64,000 nucleotides of DNA from Burkholderia sp. Ac-20365 (GCF_017104715.1 NZ_JAAGPI010000003.1:426458-490457), one strand, 5' to 3'; positions 8,740 through 18,415 are shown, counted from the stretch's first letter. Translations and numbers: made by a program. Notes: generated from the letters alone by a model not told the origin.

Positions 8740-10137
8740 CTAAACAACGGCAGTCTGCTTGAAGACCTGCGAGGCAACTTCATCCACAGCTGCCTTGGTC
8801 AACTTGACGATTTCATCGACTTCGGCACGTGTCGTCACGAGCGGCGGCGCAAAGCCGAGAATGTCGCCATGCGGCATCGCGCGTGCAATGAGTCCGTATT
8901 GCAGCGCAGCGGCCGACACGCGCGGGCCGACCTTAAATGCGGCATCGAATGGACGGCGCTCTTCCTTATCCGCCATGAATTCCAGTGCGGCGAGCATCCC
9001 TGCGCCGCGTACTTCGCCGACGAGCGGATGCGCGTCGAACGCGGCATGCAGTTGTTGAAGCAGATAGCCGCCGACATCCGCCGCATTTTGCGTCAGGTTC
9101 TCGCGCTCGAGTATTTCCAGGTTTGCCAGCGCCGCAGCGGCGCAAACAGGATGCCCCGAGTACGTCCAGCCATGCCCCATCGGACCGAATTCCTGCGAGC
9201 CCTGAGCTATCACATCCCAGACCTTTTCGCCGACGATAACGGCCGACAGCGGCGCATACGCGCTCGTCAAGCCCTTCGCGACCGTGATCAGGTCCGGCTC
9301 GATGCCGAAATGCTGCGCGCCCATCTTCGAGCCCAGCCGCCCGAAGCCGCACACCACCTCGTCGCTGATCAACAGAATGTCGTGTTTCTTCAGTACTTTC
9401 TGGATTGCGGGCCAATAACCGGCCGGCGGCGGCAGAATGCCGCCCGTGCCCATCACCGGTTCGCCGATGAAAGCGGCGATCGTATCCGCGCCTTCCTTCG
9501 CGATCAGTTTCTCCAGTTCTTCGACGCAATAGTCGACGAACTGCGCATCGCTCATGCCAGCGGGGGCCTGACGATACCAATGCGGACATACCGTGTGCCT
9601 GACGCGATCGATGGGCAAATCAAAGTGCTGATGAAAACTCGGCAGGCCTGTCAGGCTGCCCGTCACGATGCCAGACCCGTGATAGCCACGCTGGCGCGAA
9701 ATGATCTTCTTCTTGTTCGGCCGGCCTTTTACGTTGTTGTAGTACCAGACGATCTTGATCTGCGTTTCGTTCGCATCGGAACCGGACATGCCGTAGTACA
9801 CCTTCTTCATGCCCTTGGGCGACCAGTCGATGATGCGTGACGACAGTTCAATGATCGTATCCGTCGAATGCCCGACGTACGTGTGGTAATACGCGAGCTT
9901 CTTCGCCTGTTCATAGATTGCGTCGGCGACTTCCGTGCGGCCGTAGCCGATGTTCACGCAATAAAGACCAGCGAATGCGTCGATAAATGATTTACCTTGA
10001 TGATCTTCGATGCGGATGCCTTTGGCGCCCGTGACGATGCGGCCGGGCAGCGCGCCGCTGGCGTGATCGTGAGCGTGCGTCGACGGGTGCATGAAATGCG
10101 CGCGGTCCGCGCTAAACAGTTGATCGAGCTGGGTCAT
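8740..10137 (-). CDS. doeD: Diaminobutyrate transaminase of ectoine catabolism (class-III aminotransferase)
   Basis: A 465-residue class-III PLP-dependent aminotransferase. In ectoine degradation DoeD converts L-2,4-diaminobutyrate to aspartate semialdehyde. ATG 10137 follows GGAG by seven bases. The PLP lysine is K288 in TVAKGLTSAY, and the SDEVVCGFGRLG stretch (about 258-269) is the family's cofactor-binding signature. The sequence alone would also allow a beta-alanine or 4-aminobutyrate-pyruvate transaminase; the assignment rests on its position as the last gene of the eutB-eutC-doeA-doeB-doeX-doeC-doeD operon, 38 bases after doeC. Confidence 0.85.
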   Translation of the reverse strand: MTQLDQLFSADRAHFMHPSTHAHDHASGALPGRIVTGAKGIRIEDHQGKSFIDAFAGLYCVNIGYGRTEVADAIYEQAKKLAYYHTYVGHSTDTIIELSSRIIDWSPKGMKKVYYGMSGSDANETQIKIVWYYNNVKGRPNKKKIISRQRGYHGSGIVTGSLTGLPSFHQHFDLPIDRVRHTVCPHWYRQAPAGMSDAQFVDYCVEELEKLIAKEGADTIAAFIGEPVMGTGGILPPPAGYWPAIQKVLKKHDILLISDEVVCGFGRLGSKMGAQHFGIEPDLITVAKGLTSAYAPLSAVIVGEKVWDVIAQGSQEFGPMGHGWTYSGHPVCAAAALANLEILERENLTQNAADVGGYLLQQLHAAFDAHPLVGEVRGAGMLAALEFMADKEERRPFDAAFKVGPRVSAAALQYGLIARAMPHGDILGFAPPLVTTRAEVDEIVKLTKAAVDEVASQVFKQTAVV

Positions 10138-10175
10138 AAGACACTCCGTTTCTGATCGATAGTTGAATGATTGAC

Positions 10176-11681
10176 TCACGCGGCAAGCGGCCGATGAGCA
10201 CAAGAAGCAGCGTCGGCTACAGGCAAGCCAAGTTGACCGAGGCAGAAATAACGTGTTTCGACGAACGGCTCGAAGCCTTCGAGTCCGCCTTCGCGGCCGA
10301 GACCCGATGCCTTCATACCGCCGAATGGAATCGGCGCGCCCGTGAATTTCGCTCCGTTCACGGAGATCATCGCGAAATCCAGTTGGCGAATCACCTGAAA
10401 GACCGTATTCAGATCTTTCGCGCACAGATAGGCGGCGAGCCCGTATTCCGTGTCGTTCGCGCGCGCGATCGCTTCCTCCAGTGTGTCGAACGGCGACACG
10501 GCAGAAATGGGCGCGAAGTTCTCTTCGTCGTAAATACGCATGCCCTTCGATGCATCGGCAATCACGGTCGGCTCGAAGAACCAGCCGCCGCGCGCATGCG
10601 GCGCACCGCCAACCACGATGCGTGCGCCTTTGACGCGAGCATCTTCGACGCGTTCCACGGTTGCATCGAACGCGGCCTGATGCATCAGCGGGCCGACCTC
10701 GCTGCCTGGTTCGAATGCCGATCCAACCTTCAATGCGCGCACGGCTTGCGCATAACGCTCGACGAATGCGTCGTACACGTGGCGCGCAACCAGAATGCGA
10801 TTCGCCGCGCAGCAGTCTTGTCCCGACGTCTGGAACTTCCCGGCCACTGCCACGCGCACTGCCTGTTCGAGATCGGCGTCTTCCGTCACGATGAATGGTG
10901 CGTTGCCGCCCAGTTCGAGCGCTGTCTTCTTGATGCCGCTTTGCGCGACGGCCTGCATCACGAGTCCGCCGACACGCGTCGAACCCGTAAAGCTCACCGT
11001 GCGCACGCGCGGATCGCGCACCAACGTTTCCATCGCCATTTGCGGCTCGCCTAGCACGACGTTGAACACACCCTGCGGAAAACCCGCCTCTTCCGCGAGC
11101 TGCGCCAGCGCGAGCGCGGAGAACGGCGTCTCGTGCGCGGGCTTCACGACGACCGTGCAGCCTGCCGCGAGCGCCGCTGCTGCCTTGCGGGTGATCATTG
11201 CATTGGGGAAATTCCACGGGGTGATCAACGCGGCAACGCCAACGGGCTCCATCATTGTGCCGAGATGCGCGCCGTCGATATGCGTCGGAATCGTGCGGCC
11301 ATTCAGGCGCTTTCCTTCGTGCGCAAACCATTCGATAAAGCTTGCCCCATACGCGATCTCTCCCGCAGCCTCGGCAAGCGGCTTGCCCTGTTCGAGCGCG
11401 AGAATGCCCGCGAGGTCGTTGTGATGACGCAGCACGAGTTCATGCCAGCGCAACAGCAAGGCCGCGCGCCTCACGACGGGAACCCTGCGCCACGTTTCGA
11501 ATGCGCGGTGCGCGGCGTCGACGGCCTGCGTGATCTGCTGCGCTTCCAGCATCGGCACATGGCCGATCACTTCCTGATCCGCCGGATTCTGCACGGCCAC
11601 CGTGGATGCCGTTTCGCTATGGACCCAACGGCCATCGACATAACACAGCGACTTGAACAGAACGGGATGACCCAGCAACAT
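10176..11681 (-). CDS. doeC: Aspartate-semialdehyde dehydrogenase of ectoine catabolism (ALDH family)
   Basis: A 501-residue NAD(P)-dependent aldehyde dehydrogenase related to succinate-semialdehyde dehydrogenases (GabD). Catalytic Glu256 lies in ALELGGNAP and catalytic Cys290 in TSGQDCCAANRI; the cofactor motif FTGSTRVG is at about 231-238. In this operon it should oxidise aspartate semialdehyde to aspartate, the last step of ectoine degradation. ATG 11681 is preceded by GGAG. A 132-base gap separates it from the upstream regulator gene doeX, enough for an internal promoter. An ordinary succinate-semialdehyde dehydrogenase is the alternative by sequence alone. Confidence 0.85.
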   Translation of the reverse strand: MLLGHPVLFKSLCYVDGRWVHSETASTVAVQNPADQEVIGHVPMLEAQQITQAVDAAHRAFETWRRVPVVRRAALLLRWHELVLRHHNDLAGILALEQGKPLAEAAGEIAYGASFIEWFAHEGKRLNGRTIPTHIDGAHLGTMMEPVGVAALITPWNFPNAMITRKAAAALAAGCTVVVKPAHETPFSALALAQLAEEAGFPQGVFNVVLGEPQMAMETLVRDPRVRTVSFTGSTRVGGLVMQAVAQSGIKKTALELGGNAPFIVTEDADLEQAVRVAVAGKFQTSGQDCCAANRILVARHVYDAFVERYAQAVRALKVGSAFEPGSEVGPLMHQAAFDATVERVEDARVKGARIVVGGAPHARGGWFFEPTVIADASKGMRIYDEENFAPISAVSPFDTLEEAIARANDTEYGLAAYLCAKDLNTVFQVIRQLDFAMISVNGAKFTGAPIPFGGMKASGLGREGGLEGFEPFVETRYFCLGQLGLPVADAASCAHRPLAA

Positions 11682-11813
11682 GACGATCTCCTATGTGCGA
11701 TATCTGACTATTAGTGTACGGTCGATACGCATGCGATTCTTTCCGTTCGGGCCGCTCGAACTGCGTGCTTTTTCTGTTTTGAAACGTGCCGGCACGAAGT
11801 TTTCGTGTGCGTT

Positions 11814-12308
11814 TTACGCACCGCCGTTCGCTGCCTCATCGGCCCAGTCAGGCATCGACTCGGGCGCGTTCTTCACCATCTTGGTGACCACATAGGTGAA
11901 GTACCGTTCGATGCCAAGTTCATCCGTGAGCAGCGCATCAATAAAGCGTTGATAGTGGTCGATGTCACGCGACATCACATGGAGCACATAATCGACGCCA
12001 CCGCCCGTCGCATGACATTGCGTCACTTCCGGCGCCGCCGCGACGCGTTCTTCGAAACGTTGCATGTCGTGCGCCGTATGCCGCGCAAGCGTCACTTCGA
12101 CGATGATGCGGCTGCCCTTGAACGCCTTAGCCCAGTCGATATCCGTTCGATAGCCACAAATCACGCCGCTCTCTTCGAGCCGCCGCACGCGTTCCCACGC
12201 GGGCGAGATCGACAGGTTCACTTCCTCCGCAAGACGTGACTTCGTAATGCGCCCGTCCTGCGCGAGGATGCGAAGAATCGCGACATCGTAGCGATCGAGT
12301 TTCATCAT
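11814..12308 (-). CDS. doeX: Lrp/AsnC-family regulator of ectoine catabolism
   Basis: A 164-residue Lrp/AsnC-type regulator: helix-turn-helix at residues 5-55 (ILRILAQDGRITKSRLAEEV followed by SPAWERVRRLEE) and a C-terminal RAM ligand-binding domain from about 65 to 145. The start at the paired ATGs (12308/12305) lies 12 bases after doeB with AGAGG between. DoeX-type regulators are commonly found inside ectoine operons and bind near doeA; diaminobutyrate derivatives are the likely signals. The position between doeB and doeC matches that pattern. Confidence 0.88.
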   Translation of the reverse strand: MMKLDRYDVAILRILAQDGRITKSRLAEEVNLSISPAWERVRRLEESGVICGYRTDIDWAKAFKGSRIIVEVTLARHTAHDMQRFEERVAAAPEVTQCHATGGGVDYVLHVMSRDIDHYQRFIDALLTDELGIERYFTYVVTKMVKNAPESMPDWADEAANGGA

Positions 12309-12319
12309 CGGCGTGGCCT

Positions 12320-13369
12320 CTAGCTTCTCGCCGTGTCGAACTTACCCGACGAAACGGGAATGCCGCGCTCCACGATATCGGCGACCACAGCCACCGTATC
12401 GCCGATATGCACAAGCCCCGGAAAATGCCGAGCGGCGAGCAGGCCGCTGCGGCGCGCACGATATTCGACGGGTTGTGCGCCCGTGCGCGTCGCATCGTGA
12501 ACGCGCGCGATCACTTCGTTCGCTTCGACGCTGTCGCCGAGGTCCTTGCATAGTTCGAGCAGGCCATCATGTTCGCTTGTCGTATAGCAGGTGCCGTCCG
12601 GCATATTGAGCAAGGTCGTCGTGCGCGACGTTGTTTCTTCACCATCGCGCAACGCCAGTACGCCTGCATTCGCGAGAAATCCGCGCACGCCGCGCTCGGC
12701 CACGCCGACGCTCGCCACCGTCGCCGTCCCGCCACCGCCCAGTTCCGTCGACACGAATACCTTGCCCGCTTCTTCGACCGCCGTGTCGAACAAGCCCACA
12801 CTATCCAGTTCGAGCATCCGCATCGAATACGGCGCGCCGAACGCGCGCATCGCCGCTTCGCAACGCGCCTGCTGTTTCGCATCGTTCAGTACGTGCACCG
12901 CAGAGAAAGGCACGAAGTCGAGCGTGCGGCCGCCCGCGTGCAGGTCGAGCACATAGTCCGCCAGCGGCAGCAAATAGCGCTGAAAGTAGTCGGCAATCTT
13001 CTCGGTGACGCTGCCATCCGGCTTGCCCGGAAAACTGCGGTTGAGATTGCCGCGATCGATCGGCGACGTGCGGCTCCCCGCCCGAAACGCCGGATAGTTC
13101 ATGAACGGCACGATGATCACGCGCCCAGTCACATCGCTTGCCTTCAATGTCGATGCGAGCTTCGACAGCACGATGGGACCTTCGTACTCGTCGCCGTGAT
13201 TGCCGCCCGTCAGTAACGCGGTCGGACCGTCGCCATTGCGGATCACCGTGATGGGAATCATCACGGCGCCCCACGCGGATGCATCGTGCGAATGCGGCAA
13301 CTTCAGGAAGCCGTGCTGTTCGCCGTCGGCCTCGAAATCGATCGTGGCGGAAATGGGTGATGCCCGCAT
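12320..13369 (-). CDS. doeB: N-alpha-acetyl-L-2,4-diaminobutyrate deacetylase (EutE)
   Basis: A 349-residue zinc-dependent member of the succinylglutamate desuccinylase/aspartoacylase family. In this pathway it removes the acetyl group from N-alpha-acetyl-diaminobutyrate made by DoeA. The zinc motif GGNHGDEYEG gives His58 and Glu61, and a later DLHAGGR supplies the third ligand region; the C-terminal third is the beta-rich domain typical of the family. It is four bases downstream of doeA and 12 bases upstream of doeX, so the three genes are tightly coupled. Confidence 0.9.
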   Translation of the reverse strand: MRASPISATIDFEADGEQHGFLKLPHSHDASAWGAVMIPITVIRNGDGPTALLTGGNHGDEYEGPIVLSKLASTLKASDVTGRVIIVPFMNYPAFRAGSRTSPIDRGNLNRSFPGKPDGSVTEKIADYFQRYLLPLADYVLDLHAGGRTLDFVPFSAVHVLNDAKQQARCEAAMRAFGAPYSMRMLELDSVGLFDTAVEEAGKVFVSTELGGGGTATVASVGVAERGVRGFLANAGVLALRDGEETTSRTTTLLNMPDGTCYTTSEHDGLLELCKDLGDSVEANEVIARVHDATRTGAQPVEYRARRSGLLAARHFPGLVHIGDTVAVVADIVERGIPVSSGKFDTARS

Positions 13370-13373
13370 TGCC

Positions 13374-14603
13374 CTACTCCTTGACGAACAGCTTGCGCGG
13401 CGTATTGCAAAAGGTCTCGACGCCCGACTCGGTAATCAGGATGCTTTCCGTGATTTCGAGTCCCCAGTCGTCGAGCCACAGGCCCGGCATGAAGTGAAAC
13501 GTCATGCCGGGTTCGAGGACGGTCTTGTCCCCCGGACGCAGGCTCATCGTGCGCTCGCCCCAATCGGGCGGATAGCTCGCGCCGATGGGATAACCGCACC
13601 GGCTATTCTTCTCGATGCCCGATTTGCGCAACACGGCAAAGAACGCATTCGCGATGTCCTCGCAGGTGTTGCCGGGTTTCGCGGCAGCGAGACCCATTTC
13701 GATGCCTTCAATTACGGCCTTCTCGGCATCGATGAAATGCTGCGGCGGCTTGCCGAGATACACGGTACGCGACTGCGGGCAGTGATAACGCTTGAAGCAG
13801 CCGGCAATTTCGAAGAACGTGCCTGCGTCCTTTTCAAACGGCGAGTCGTCCCATGTGAGATGCGGCGCGGCGGCATCGACGCCTGTCGGCAGTAGCGGCA
13901 CGATCGCGGGATAGTCGCCGCCATAACCATCGACGCCCGTAATCCCAGCCGAATAGATCTGCGCAACGAGATCGCTCTTGCGCATGCCCGGCTCGATCCG
14001 CTCGACGATCTGCGCATGCATCTTCTCGACGATGCGCGCGGCAATGCGCATGTACCCGATCTCGCGCGGCGACTTCACGGCGCGCTGCCAGTTGACGAGC
14101 GCTGTCGCATCGCGCCATGTCGCGTTGGGCAGATTGCGCTGCAACGATGCAAACGCGGCAGCGCTGAAATAGTAGTTGTCCATTTCGACACCGATGCGGC
14201 GCGCCTGCCAGCCACGCGCTTCGATCAATTCGCGCGCAAGATAGTCCATCGGATGACGCTCGGTGGACTGCACGTAATGATCCGGATAGCCGACGATGTT
14301 CTCGCGCTTCATGAACACCGTGCGCAGCGCGCCGTTCGCGTCCTGCCCACGTCCATACCAGACGGGCTCGCCGTCCAGCGCGAGCAGCACGCACTGATGC
14401 ACATAGAACGACCAGCCGTCGTAACCGGTGAGCCATCCCATGTTGGTGGGGTCCGTCACGATCAGCAGATCGATCTGGGCCTTCTCCATCGCGCGGCGCG
14501 TCTTCGCGATGCGCGCGTCGTACTCGCTGCGATCGAATGGCAAGCGGGCCACAGGTGCCGCCTGCTTTACGTCGTCCCGCTCCAGTTGATGTGTATCTGA
14601 CAT
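13374..14603 (-). CDS. doeA: Ectoine hydrolase (M24 peptidase-like, EutD)
   Basis: A 409-residue protein with a creatinase-type N-terminal domain (about 20-165) and an M24 pita-bread hydrolase domain (about 175-400). DoeA/EutD opens the ectoine ring to N-acetyl-diaminobutyrate isomers. The stretch PTNMGWLTGYDGWSFYVHQ and the substrate-site region SRCGYPIGASYPPDWGER resemble characterised ectoine hydrolases, and the length fits. It starts at ATG 14603, directly after eutC in the same operon, and is four bases from doeB. A generic Xaa-Pro peptidase is made unlikely by the operon. Confidence 0.92.
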   Translation of the reverse strand: MSDTHQLERDDVKQAAPVARLPFDRSEYDARIAKTRRAMEKAQIDLLIVTDPTNMGWLTGYDGWSFYVHQCVLLALDGEPVWYGRGQDANGALRTVFMKRENIVGYPDHYVQSTERHPMDYLARELIEARGWQARRIGVEMDNYYFSAAAFASLQRNLPNATWRDATALVNWQRAVKSPREIGYMRIAARIVEKMHAQIVERIEPGMRKSDLVAQIYSAGITGVDGYGGDYPAIVPLLPTGVDAAAPHLTWDDSPFEKDAGTFFEIAGCFKRYHCPQSRTVYLGKPPQHFIDAEKAVIEGIEMGLAAAKPGNTCEDIANAFFAVLRKSGIEKNSRCGYPIGASYPPDWGERTMSLRPGDKTVLEPGMTFHFMPGLWLDDWGLEITESILITESGVETFCNTPRKLFVKE

Positions 14604-14612
14604 GGTCTCCTC

Positions 14613-15614
14613 TCAGCGCTTCATGTCGTTGCGGAAAAGGGTGCCTGCATTGGCCGCGCGCGCACGCGCGACGGCAAGCGTCGCGATGGCCGTGTCCTGA
14701 GCGCCTGTGCCCGTGAGGTCGCATAACGTTATGTCGCTGTCGCTCGTACGACCTTGGGCCTGTCCTGCGATGATCTGTCCGAGTTCTGCATGCTGTGCGT
14801 TCGCGTCGACGACGGCCGCTTCGATCGCGTGATGAAGCTCGCCGAGCACACGCGTCTGCGTGGCGCGGTCGCACACATAGCGCGCCGCCACCAGTGCTTG
14901 CGGCGCGATCTCGTTCTTATGTTCCGCATCCGAGCCCATCGCCGTGATGTGCAGGCCCGGATGCAGATCGGCCGCGTGAATCAGCGGCTCGGTGCTCGGC
15001 GTCGTCGTGATCGCGATGTCCGCTTCAGCGAGCGCGTGATGCACGTCGCGCGCAACTTCGCACGCGATGTGCAATTGCGCGGACATGTCGGCTGCGAATT
15101 GCTCGGCGCTCGCACGATTGCGCGCCCATACCGTTACGCGCTCGACTTTTCGCACCATCGCGAGCGCCTGCAATTGCAGACGCGCCTGTTCGCCCGCGCC
15201 GATCACCGCGACATTCGGCGCGTGCTGCTTCGCAAGCCAGCGCGCCGCGACTGCGCCCGCGGCCGCCGTACGCACGGCCGTCAGATAGCCGTTATCGAGC
15301 AGCACGGCTTCCGTCAGTCCCGTTTTTGTCGACAACACGAGCATCAGGCCATTGAGACTCGGCAAGCCAAGTTTCGGGTTGTCGAAGAAGCCGGGGCTGA
15401 CCTTGATCGCGAAGCTTTCGAAGCGCGGCAGATACGCGGTCTTCACATCGACTTCGCCGCGACGCTCAGGCAAATCGAGCCGCAGGATCGGCGGCATCGC
15501 GACGGCTTCCGTCGCAAGCGACAGAAACGCGGCTTCGATCTGATCGATAGCGGCGAGATCGAGTGGCACGAGTTCCCTGAGTTGCGCTTCGCCGAGCAAG
15601 GTAATAGCTGTCAT
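14613..15614 (-). CDS. eutC: Ornithine cyclodeaminase/mu-crystallin family protein EutC
   Basis: A 333-residue member of the ornithine cyclodeaminase family with a Rossmann fold in the middle (VAVIGAGEQARLQLQAL, about residues 133-149). EutC is associated with conversion of hydroxyectoine to ectoine together with EutA and EutB. ATG 15614 directly follows eutB with a 13-base gap; doeA follows after nine bases. The family also includes amino-acid dehydrogenases and imine reductases, so the exact reaction is inferred from context. Confidence 0.87.
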   Translation of the reverse strand: MTAITLLGEAQLRELVPLDLAAIDQIEAAFLSLATEAVAMPPILRLDLPERRGEVDVKTAYLPRFESFAIKVSPGFFDNPKLGLPSLNGLMLVLSTKTGLTEAVLLDNGYLTAVRTAAAGAVAARWLAKQHAPNVAVIGAGEQARLQLQALAMVRKVERVTVWARNRASAEQFAADMSAQLHIACEVARDVHHALAEADIAITTTPSTEPLIHAADLHPGLHITAMGSDAEHKNEIAPQALVAARYVCDRATQTRVLGELHHAIEAAVVDANAQHAELGQIIAGQAQGRTSDSDITLCDLTGTGAQDTAIATLAVARARAANAGTLFRNDMKR

Positions 15615-15627
15615 CCGTCACTCCGTA

Positions 15628-16602
15628 TCAGGCCGCACCGACTATGCGGCGATGCTGGTTCATGTCGATATTGGCGCCCGTCACGATCAGCACGATCGGA
15701 CCGCGTGCAGCAGCCCCAATGCTCAGACGCCCCGCGATCAGCGCGGCAATACCGACGGCGGCAGCGCCTTCGAGCACCAGATGTTCGGCTTCGTAGGCAT
15801 GCACGATGCCGCGCGCAATCGATACCTCGTCGAGCAATATGACCTCGTCGATCAGTTCGCGCGTCAGTGAAAACGTGTGCCGGTTGTCGAGTCCGATTCC
15901 GCCGCCCAGCGAGTCCGCGAGCGTCTCCCGCTCATCGACGAGTACCGGTTTGCCTGCCGCGAGGCTCGCATGCATCGCGGCGCCGCGCGCCATCGTCACG
16001 CCCGTCAGGCGGACGCTGGGTGCGATCTGCTTCGCGGCGAACGCGACCCCTGAAAAAAGACCGCCGCCCGAGAGCGGCGCCGCGATATGCGCGACGTCGG
16101 GCAAGTCTTCCACGATCTCGATGCCGATGGTCGCCTGCCCGGCGATCACGTCGAGATGATCGAACGGCGGCACGTACGCGTAGCCTTCTTCGCGCACGAG
16201 GCGTTGCGCTTCATGTTGCGCATCGTCCTGGCTCTCGCCGACGATGTGCGCCTGCGCGCCCAGCGCGCGCACGGCCTCGACCTTGTTCGACGGCACGAGC
16301 GACGACATGCACACGGCCGCCTCGATGCCGAGCGCACGTGCCGCATGCGCGACCGCGCGCCCGTGATTGCCCGTTGACGCCGTAACTACGCGCGTGCATC
16401 CCGCTTCCGCGAGACGCACGAGTGCATTCGTCGCGCCGCGCAGCTTGAAGCTGCCCGTCGGCTGGACGGTTTCGAGTTTCAGATAGACGGGTGCATTCGC
16501 AACCGCCGACAAGGCGTGGGATTCGACGAGGGGCGTGCGCAGCACGCGCTGCTGGATACGTCGGCGTGCGGCATAAACATCGGCAAGCGAAAGTACGGAC
16601 AT
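15628..16602 (-). CDS. eutB: Threonine dehydratase-like PLP enzyme EutB (hydroxyectoine utilisation)
   Basis: A 324-residue fold-type II PLP enzyme related to serine/threonine dehydratases. The PLP lysine is K53 in TGSFKLRGA and the phosphate-binding glycine loop is PLSGGGLFSG near residue 180. EutB acts with EutA and EutC on hydroxyectoine. The start at 16602 (MSVLSLAD) is preferred over 16617 because AAGGG lies just upstream of it. It is the first gene of the catabolic operon; the 156-base gap before it (to the end of enuR) contains the operon's probable promoter. Confidence 0.87.
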   Translation of the reverse strand: MSVLSLADVYAARRRIQQRVLRTPLVESHALSAVANAPVYLKLETVQPTGSFKLRGATNALVRLAEAGCTRVVTASTGNHGRAVAHAARALGIEAAVCMSSLVPSNKVEAVRALGAQAHIVGESQDDAQHEAQRLVREEGYAYVPPFDHLDVIAGQATIGIEIVEDLPDVAHIAAPLSGGGLFSGVAFAAKQIAPSVRLTGVTMARGAAMHASLAAGKPVLVDERETLADSLGGGIGLDNRHTFSLTRELIDEVILLDEVSIARGIVHAYEAEHLVLEGAAAVGIAALIAGRLSIGAAARGPIVLIVTGANIDMNQHRRIVGAA

Positions 16603-16711
16603 TGACGGCCCTTGCACCTGTTCACGACCACTGTGGCCCGCGTCGCAGGAATTCGACGCGGGTCACAGCGGACTCAGTGCGGCCAGTCTAATGTTCTAAA
16701 ACCTGTTTTCT

Positions 16712-16721
16712 ATTGTCCTGG
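16712..16721. promoter_or_regulatory. Candidate EnuR operator upstream of eutB
   Basis: The ten bases ATTGTCCTGG occur in the gap between enuR and the eutB operon. Nine of the ten match ATTGTCCTAG at 18240-18249, in front of ehuB. Both sites lie in the control regions of the two ectoine operons, in AT-rich surroundings. That they bind EnuR is an inference. Confidence 0.4.
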
Positions 16722-16758
16722 TACATTTCGTTTTGCCCGTTCGCGTGCGATGACGCGT

Positions 16759-18156
16759 TCAGCCAAAGTCATGCACCTGCGGGTATTGCTCGAACACGTC
16801 GCGCATCGTTTCAAGCGCGTCCTGATAGACCTCGTCGCTCACTTCCGCGCCAACGCATAAGCGCACGGCATTGGGCCGGTCCGCGCCGCGCACGAGAAAC
16901 GGATCGGGCGACGTCACGGCGATATTGCGATTGCGCAACTCGCGCACGAGCCGGTCGGCCTGCCAGTGATCTGGCACGCGCAGCCATACCGACAATCCTT
17001 GCGGATGCGATCCGAGTACATACGGGTCGAGTATTTTTTTCGCGAGCGCCTGGCGGATCGCCAGCCGCCCGCGCTGCATGTCGACGAGCCGCGCGGCCGT
17101 ACCGTCGTTGATCCAGCGTGTCGCCACTTCCGCCATCGGCGAGGTCGCCATCCAGCTGCTCACGCGCAACACACTCTCGGCGCGCAGCGCGAGCCGGCGC
17201 GGCGTCGTCAAATAGCCGATGCGCAAGCCCGCGAGCACGGACTTCGACATGCTCGTGCAGTAAAACGACAGGTCCGGAATATGACTCGAAATCGGCGCGG
17301 GACGCGACGCGGGCAACGGACCATACACGTCGTCCTCGATCACGAACACACCGTAGCGTTCCGCGATCCGTGCAATCGAACGGCGTCGCGACTCGGGCAT
17401 CATCGCAACGGTGGGGTTGTTCAGCGTGGGCGTGCAGACGAGCGCCGTGATGCGCTCGCTGTCGCACATTTCTTCGAAATGCTCGGGGTGAATGCCGTAC
17501 TCGTCGATCTCGAGTCCTTTCAGCGTAAATCCCAGCACATTCGCGGAGCCGATTACGCCGTGATCGGTCAGGCTTTCGCATAGCACCGTGTCGCCGGGAC
17601 CGACCAGCGACGCGAGCGCGAGAAAGATCCCATGCGCCGCGCCATTGGTGACGAGCATCGTATCCATCGAAGCGGGCATGCCCATCGTCTGCAGCCACGC
17701 AATCCCCGCCTGCCGGTGATGCTCGAAGCCCGCAATCGGCCTGAACGCGCGGATCCACGGCTGGTCTTCGATCTTCGAGAGTGTCGCGCAAACCTTGCGC
17801 CACATCGCGTCGTGCTCAGGCGTATGGATGATGCGTGCAATTGAAAAATCGATGACAGAGCGCTCGGCCGTATCGAGCATGTAATTCGACATCGTCTCCG
17901 TGACGCGCTCGGCGACGAAGCTGCCCCGTCCCACTTCGCAACGGATCAACCCTTGCCGCTCCAGCTCCTTATACGCATTCGTCACCGTCTGCACGCTGAT
18001 CGACAGCTCTGAAGCGACGTCCCGCTGCGGCGGCAGACGCGCGCCCGCGCGCAGCGACTCACTTTCGATATCGGTCGTAATCGCCTTCACCAGCCGCTTG
18101 TATTTCGACTCGACGCCATGCACCGCGCCGACCGCTTCCCGCCATTGCTCGATCAC
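16759..18156 (-). CDS. enuR: MocR/GntR-type regulator of ectoine catabolism with aminotransferase-like domain
   Basis: A 465-residue MocR-type regulator: a GntR winged helix-turn-helix at about residues 15-85 (LPPQRDVASELSISVQTVTN is the core) joined to a class-I aminotransferase-like domain from about 100 onwards. The PLP-binding lysine is K305 in TSMSKSVLAGLRIGY. EnuR proteins repress ectoine catabolic genes until PLP-bound diaminobutyrate intermediates release them. Translation starts with GTG at 18156, preceded by GGGAG. It stands between and divergent from the importer operon, and upstream of the catabolic operon in the same direction. Confidence 0.9.
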   Translation of the reverse strand: MIEQWREAVGAVHGVESKYKRLVKAITTDIESESLRAGARLPPQRDVASELSISVQTVTNAYKELERQGLIRCEVGRGSFVAERVTETMSNYMLDTAERSVIDFSIARIIHTPEHDAMWRKVCATLSKIEDQPWIRAFRPIAGFEHHRQAGIAWLQTMGMPASMDTMLVTNGAAHGIFLALASLVGPGDTVLCESLTDHGVIGSANVLGFTLKGLEIDEYGIHPEHFEEMCDSERITALVCTPTLNNPTVAMMPESRRRSIARIAERYGVFVIEDDVYGPLPASRPAPISSHIPDLSFYCTSMSKSVLAGLRIGYLTTPRRLALRAESVLRVSSWMATSPMAEVATRWINDGTAARLVDMQRGRLAIRQALAKKILDPYVLGSHPQGLSVWLRVPDHWQADRLVRELRNRNIAVTSPDPFLVRGADRPNAVRLCVGAEVSDEVYQDALETMRDVFEQYPQVHDFG

Positions 18157-18239
18157 CTGCTGACTCCCGTCTCATGCAGCACCACCCATGCGGCGCGCCT
18201 GACACCATGCATAGTGCGACAAAAGGGGCACTAAAAATT

Positions 18240-18249
18240 ATTGTCCTAG
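18240..18249. promoter_or_regulatory. Candidate EnuR operator in the enuR-ehuB divergent region
   Basis: ATTGTCCTAG, a near copy of the site at 16712-16721, lies in the 259-base space between the divergent enuR and ehuB genes. One protein bound here could control both the regulator and the transporter. Inference from shared sequence and position only. Confidence 0.4.
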
Positions 18250-18415
18250 AGCAATCGCAACAAAAAAATGGCTTTGTATGCTGCGTTCATGGGTCGCATC
18301 ACGGGACATCTCGAACGCCCCGGAAGTGGATACCACATCGGGTTTTCCCGGGTTCATGGCGCACGCCGCACTGCGCCATTCATCACTCTCTTTTTCGCCC
18401 TCATACGGAATCGCC

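Noticed and set aside
8740..11331. 863-codon minus-strand frame covering two genes
   Set aside because: Only the part from 10137 downwards is the aminotransferase; the upstream part is an out-of-frame reading of doeC rich in Arg, not a fusion protein.
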